DNA of 64,000 nt from Vibrio sp. UBA2441 (GTDB taxonomy: Bacteria > Pseudomonadota > Gammaproteobacteria > Enterobacterales > Vibrionaceae), in assembly GCA_002342685.1 (NCBI GenBank), contig DDQN01000055.1, positions 62,001 through 126,000 of the forward strand. Reading direction: 5' to 3'. The translations under genes were made by a program, and so were the position numbers. How positions within the stretch are numbered: the stretch's first letter is position 1; the number at the start of each line of letters is the position of its first letter. Of the stretch, positions 61,879-64,000 are shown piece after piece. The notes beneath the pieces are model-generated. The model had not been told where the DNA came from and did no database searches. It worked only from the letters and a program-made list of their open reading frames with translations.

Positions 61879-64000
61879 ATGAATCCAATATCGCAAGGTT
61901 TTAGCGAACCAACTTCTCGTGTTTGTCTTTTGAAAAACCAAATATTTGATGCTGTACCTCAAATAGAAACGGCACGCGCGTTATCTATTACCGCGTCATA
62001 CAAAGAAACAGAAGGCAAACCTGCCATCATTCGCCGTGCAAAAGCATTCGAACGAATTTTAAAAGACTTTCCAATCATCATCCGAGAAGGGGAGTTAGTC
62101 GTCGGTAGTGCAACTATCGAGCCTCGCTCGTCGCAGATCTTTCCCGAGTTTTCCAATACGTGGATAGAAGATGAGTTTGACAGAATTGGCAAACGAAATG
62201 GTGACTCGTTCCAAATTTCAGAACAAGCAAAAGATGAACTGAGAACCATTTTCCCTTATTGGCAGGGCAAGACAACAAGTGAATTGGCGACATCTTATAT
62301 GTCTGCGGATATCAAAGCTTGTATGGAAGCTAACGTCTTTACGGTTGGCAACTATTATATGAATGGTGTAGGTCATATATCGGTTGATTATGCAAAGATA
62401 CTCAAAGTCGGTTATCAGGGTGTTATCAAAGAAGTCGCTGAAACTATGTTATCTGCGGATAAAACTGATCCTGACTACATTAAATCGGAGCAATTTTATA
62501 AAGGGATCATAATCTCTTGTAATGCGGCGATTCAGTTTGCAAAACGTTATGCAATGAAAGCCCGAGAAATGGCGGTATCTGCTAGCGGACAACGCAAATC
62601 TGAACTAGAAAAAATCGCAGAAATCTGTAGCCGGGTACCTGAGCATGGCGCGAAAAACTTCTATGAAGCATGTCAGTCGTTCTGGTTTGTCCATTTGCTC
62701 ATTGGTATCGAATCGAATGGCCATTCGATCTCTCCTGGTCGCTTTGATCAATACATGCTGCCGTATTACGAAATGGATAAAACCATCTCTCAAGACGAAG
62801 CTCAGGAATTAATTGACTGTATTTGGGTTAAATTAAACGATATCAATAAAGTGCGGGACGAAGTATCAACCAATGCGTTTGGTGGCTATCCCATGTTCCA
62901 GAATCTAATCGTTGGTGGCCAGGACTCTGTTGGAAATGATGCAACCAATGTACTTTCCTACATGTGTATGGAAGCGACAGCGCATGTGCAACTGCCTCAG
63001 CCATCCTTTTCGGTGCGTGTATGGTCGAAAAGTCCGGATGAGTTCTTGTTAAAAGCGAGTGAGCTTAGTCGTCTCGGTTTGGGCGTACCGGCATTTTATA
63101 ACGATGAAGTTATTATTACCGCTTTGGTTAGTCGTGGTGTTGAACTCGCGGATGCAAGACGCTACGGTATTATTGGTTGTGTAGAGCCACAATGTCCAGG
63201 AAAAACAGAAGGTTGGCATGATTCAGCATTCTTTAATTTGGGCAAATTGCTGGAGATTACACTCAATGGTGGTCAGGCAGATGGCAAACAACTTGGGCCA
63301 GTAACCCCTAAACTTACAGAACTTAAAGACTTTGATGACCTACTCGCTGCGTATACTAAGCAAGCGGAATACTTTGTCTATAACCTAATCACGGCGGATA
63401 ACTGCGTAGATATTTCTCACGCTGACAGGGCACCATTGCCATTCTTATCTTGCATGGTTGATGATTGTATTGGGGCGGGTAAATCCCTTCAGCAAGGGGG
63501 GGCAAAATATAACTTCAGTGGTCCTCAGGGGGTTGGTGCAGCAAATGTTGGCGACTCTTTTGCAGCGATTAAAAAACTTGTGTTTGAAGATGGTGTTCTT
63601 TCGTTATCTCAGTTAAGTGCGGCTTTAGAATCAAATTTTTCTGGTGGAAGTGCTCAAAGTACGACCGGGCAAGATCCTTCTTACGATGTTGTCATGGAGG
63701 CAGTTAGAAAAGTACTGTCTGAAACGGACGCAGCTAAATTTGGTCAAATTGACGCAAATAAAATTGCTCAGGCAGCAAGCCAGAGTTCAGGTGGTATAGA
63801 TTCAATTCGACAGATTCTGCTTGACGCACCTAAGTTTGGTAATGACGTTGACTACGTGGATGAGTTAACTCGTGAAGGTGCAGCCATTTACTGCCGTGAA
63901 GTTCAAAAATACTCAAACCCGAGAGGGGGCAAGTTCCAGGCCGGACTCTACCCTGCTTCTATCAATGTGTTAATGGGAACAGTTGTTGGTGCATTACCTG
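61879..64000 (+). CDS. Glycyl radical diol/glycerol dehydratase (B12-independent), 3' end outside window
   Basis: From ATG 61879 (AAAGGA eight bases upstream) the frame stays open to the window end, 707 residues. Active-site motif GCVEPQC gives the thiyl Cys434 and Glu436 of the dehydratase branch; the flanking PGKTEGWHDSAFFNL matches Clostridium butyricum DhaB1 as I remember it. The glycyl radical loop lies beyond the window. It would convert glycerol or 1,2-propanediol to an aldehyde inside the shell. Residues about 588-638 are an insertion relative to DhaB1: a Ser/Gly-rich linker, the helix YDVVMEAVRKVLSE, and another linker. Confidence 0.93.
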   Translation, partial: MNPISQGFSEPTSRVCLLKNQIFDAVPQIETARALSITASYKETEGKPAIIRRAKAFERILKDFPIIIREGELVVGSATIEPRSSQIFPEFSNTWIEDEFDRIGKRNGDSFQISEQAKDELRTIFPYWQGKTTSELATSYMSADIKACMEANVFTVGNYYMNGVGHISVDYAKILKVGYQGVIKEVAETMLSADKTDPDYIKSEQFYKGIIISCNAAIQFAKRYAMKAREMAVSASGQRKSELEKIAEICSRVPEHGAKNFYEACQSFWFVHLLIGIESNGHSISPGRFDQYMLPYYEMDKTISQDEAQELIDCIWVKLNDINKVRDEVSTNAFGGYPMFQNLIVGGQDSVGNDATNVLSYMCMEATAHVQLPQPSFSVRVWSKSPDEFLLKASELSRLGLGVPAFYNDEVIITALVSRGVELADARRYGIIGCVEPQCPGKTEGWHDSAFFNLGKLLEITLNGGQADGKQLGPVTPKLTELKDFDDLLAAYTKQAEYFVYNLITADNCVDISHADRAPLPFLSCMVDDCIGAGKSLQQGGAKYNFSGPQGVGAANVGDSFAAIKKLVFEDGVLSLSQLSAALESNFSGGSAQSTTGQDPSYDVVMEAVRKVLSETDAAKFGQIDANKIAQAASQSSGGIDSIRQILLDAPKFGNDVDYVDELTREGAAIYCREVQKYSNPRGGKFQAGLYPASINVLMGTVVGALP

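Overview
The window reads as chromosomal DNA from a Vibrionaceae-like marine gammaproteobacterium. The base composition looks moderately low in G+C by eye. The clues are the six-gene TonB2-type cluster with TtpC and DUF3450 partners, the trxC-fabH paralogue pair, many chemoreceptor and cyclic-di-GMP genes, and a ScrA/ScrR/ScrB/ScrK sucrose set of the Vibrio kind. I see no tRNA, rRNA, CRISPR array, insertion sequence or phage gene. Assignment to the genus Vibrio, and perhaps to its second chromosome, is inference.

Layout: (1) 1-2.4 kb, the 3' end of a group 3b-type NiFe hydrogenase operon, followed by convergent ppsA. (2) 5-9.2 kb, a histidine kinase that looks frameshifted and two GGDEF-family proteins. 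(3) 9.3-14.4 kb, a TonB2/ExbB2/ExbD2/TtpC energy-transduction operon behind a good Fur box, then a Cache-type chemoreceptor. (4) 16.5-23.3 kb, an outer-membrane protein, modABC molybdate importer, trxC, a fabH paralogue, a DUF3313 lipoprotein, a GNAT acetyltransferase and a short chemoreceptor relic. (5) 23.4-31.3 kb, a probable reactive-sulfur module: CoA-disulfide reductase-rhodanese, DUF2892 membrane protein, a two-cysteine ArsR repressor, a PmpA/PmpB pair, and an RND pump with its adaptor.

(6) 31.4-45.5 kb, a catabolic island for an unphosphorylated sugar or hexitol. It holds tagatose-bisphosphate aldolase subunits KbaZ and KbaY, an FGGY kinase, a GatD-like dehydrogenase, a FucU-type mutarotase, an RbsA-like ATPase, one long ORF in which an RbsC-like permease runs in frame into an RbsB-like binding protein, an aldo-keto reductase, and two paralogous DeoR regulators flanking a chemoreceptor. 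A shared 15-base motif sits in front of kbaZ and in the kinase/gatD intergenic region, which suggests one regulon. (7) 45.6-53 kb, sucrose PTS uptake and breakdown with a shared ScrR operator-like motif, plus a Cra-like regulator and a YgeA-type racemase.

(8) 52.9-55.4 kb, the complete but functionally unresolved AmmeMemoRadiSam trio. (9) 55.5-57.1 kb, an ArsR regulator and a DUF318/ArsP-type permease with a cysteine-rich loop and striking inverted repeats. (10) 57.4-59.3 kb, a eukaryotic-type glutathione synthetase homologue and a SixA-like phosphatase. (11) 59.4-64 kb, the start of a glycyl-radical-enzyme microcompartment locus: PocR-AraC regulator, PduA- and PduB-like shell proteins, and a B12-independent diol/glycerol dehydratase cut by the window end. 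That enzyme carries an internal insertion of about 51 residues that could be an encapsulation peptide.

The observations I rate highest are the permease/binding-protein fusion with an internal ribosome-binding site, the unusual ABC-fed tagatose-type pathway, and the internal insertion in the glycyl radical enzyme. All function calls rest on reading the translated sequence and remembered family features; no searches were run.
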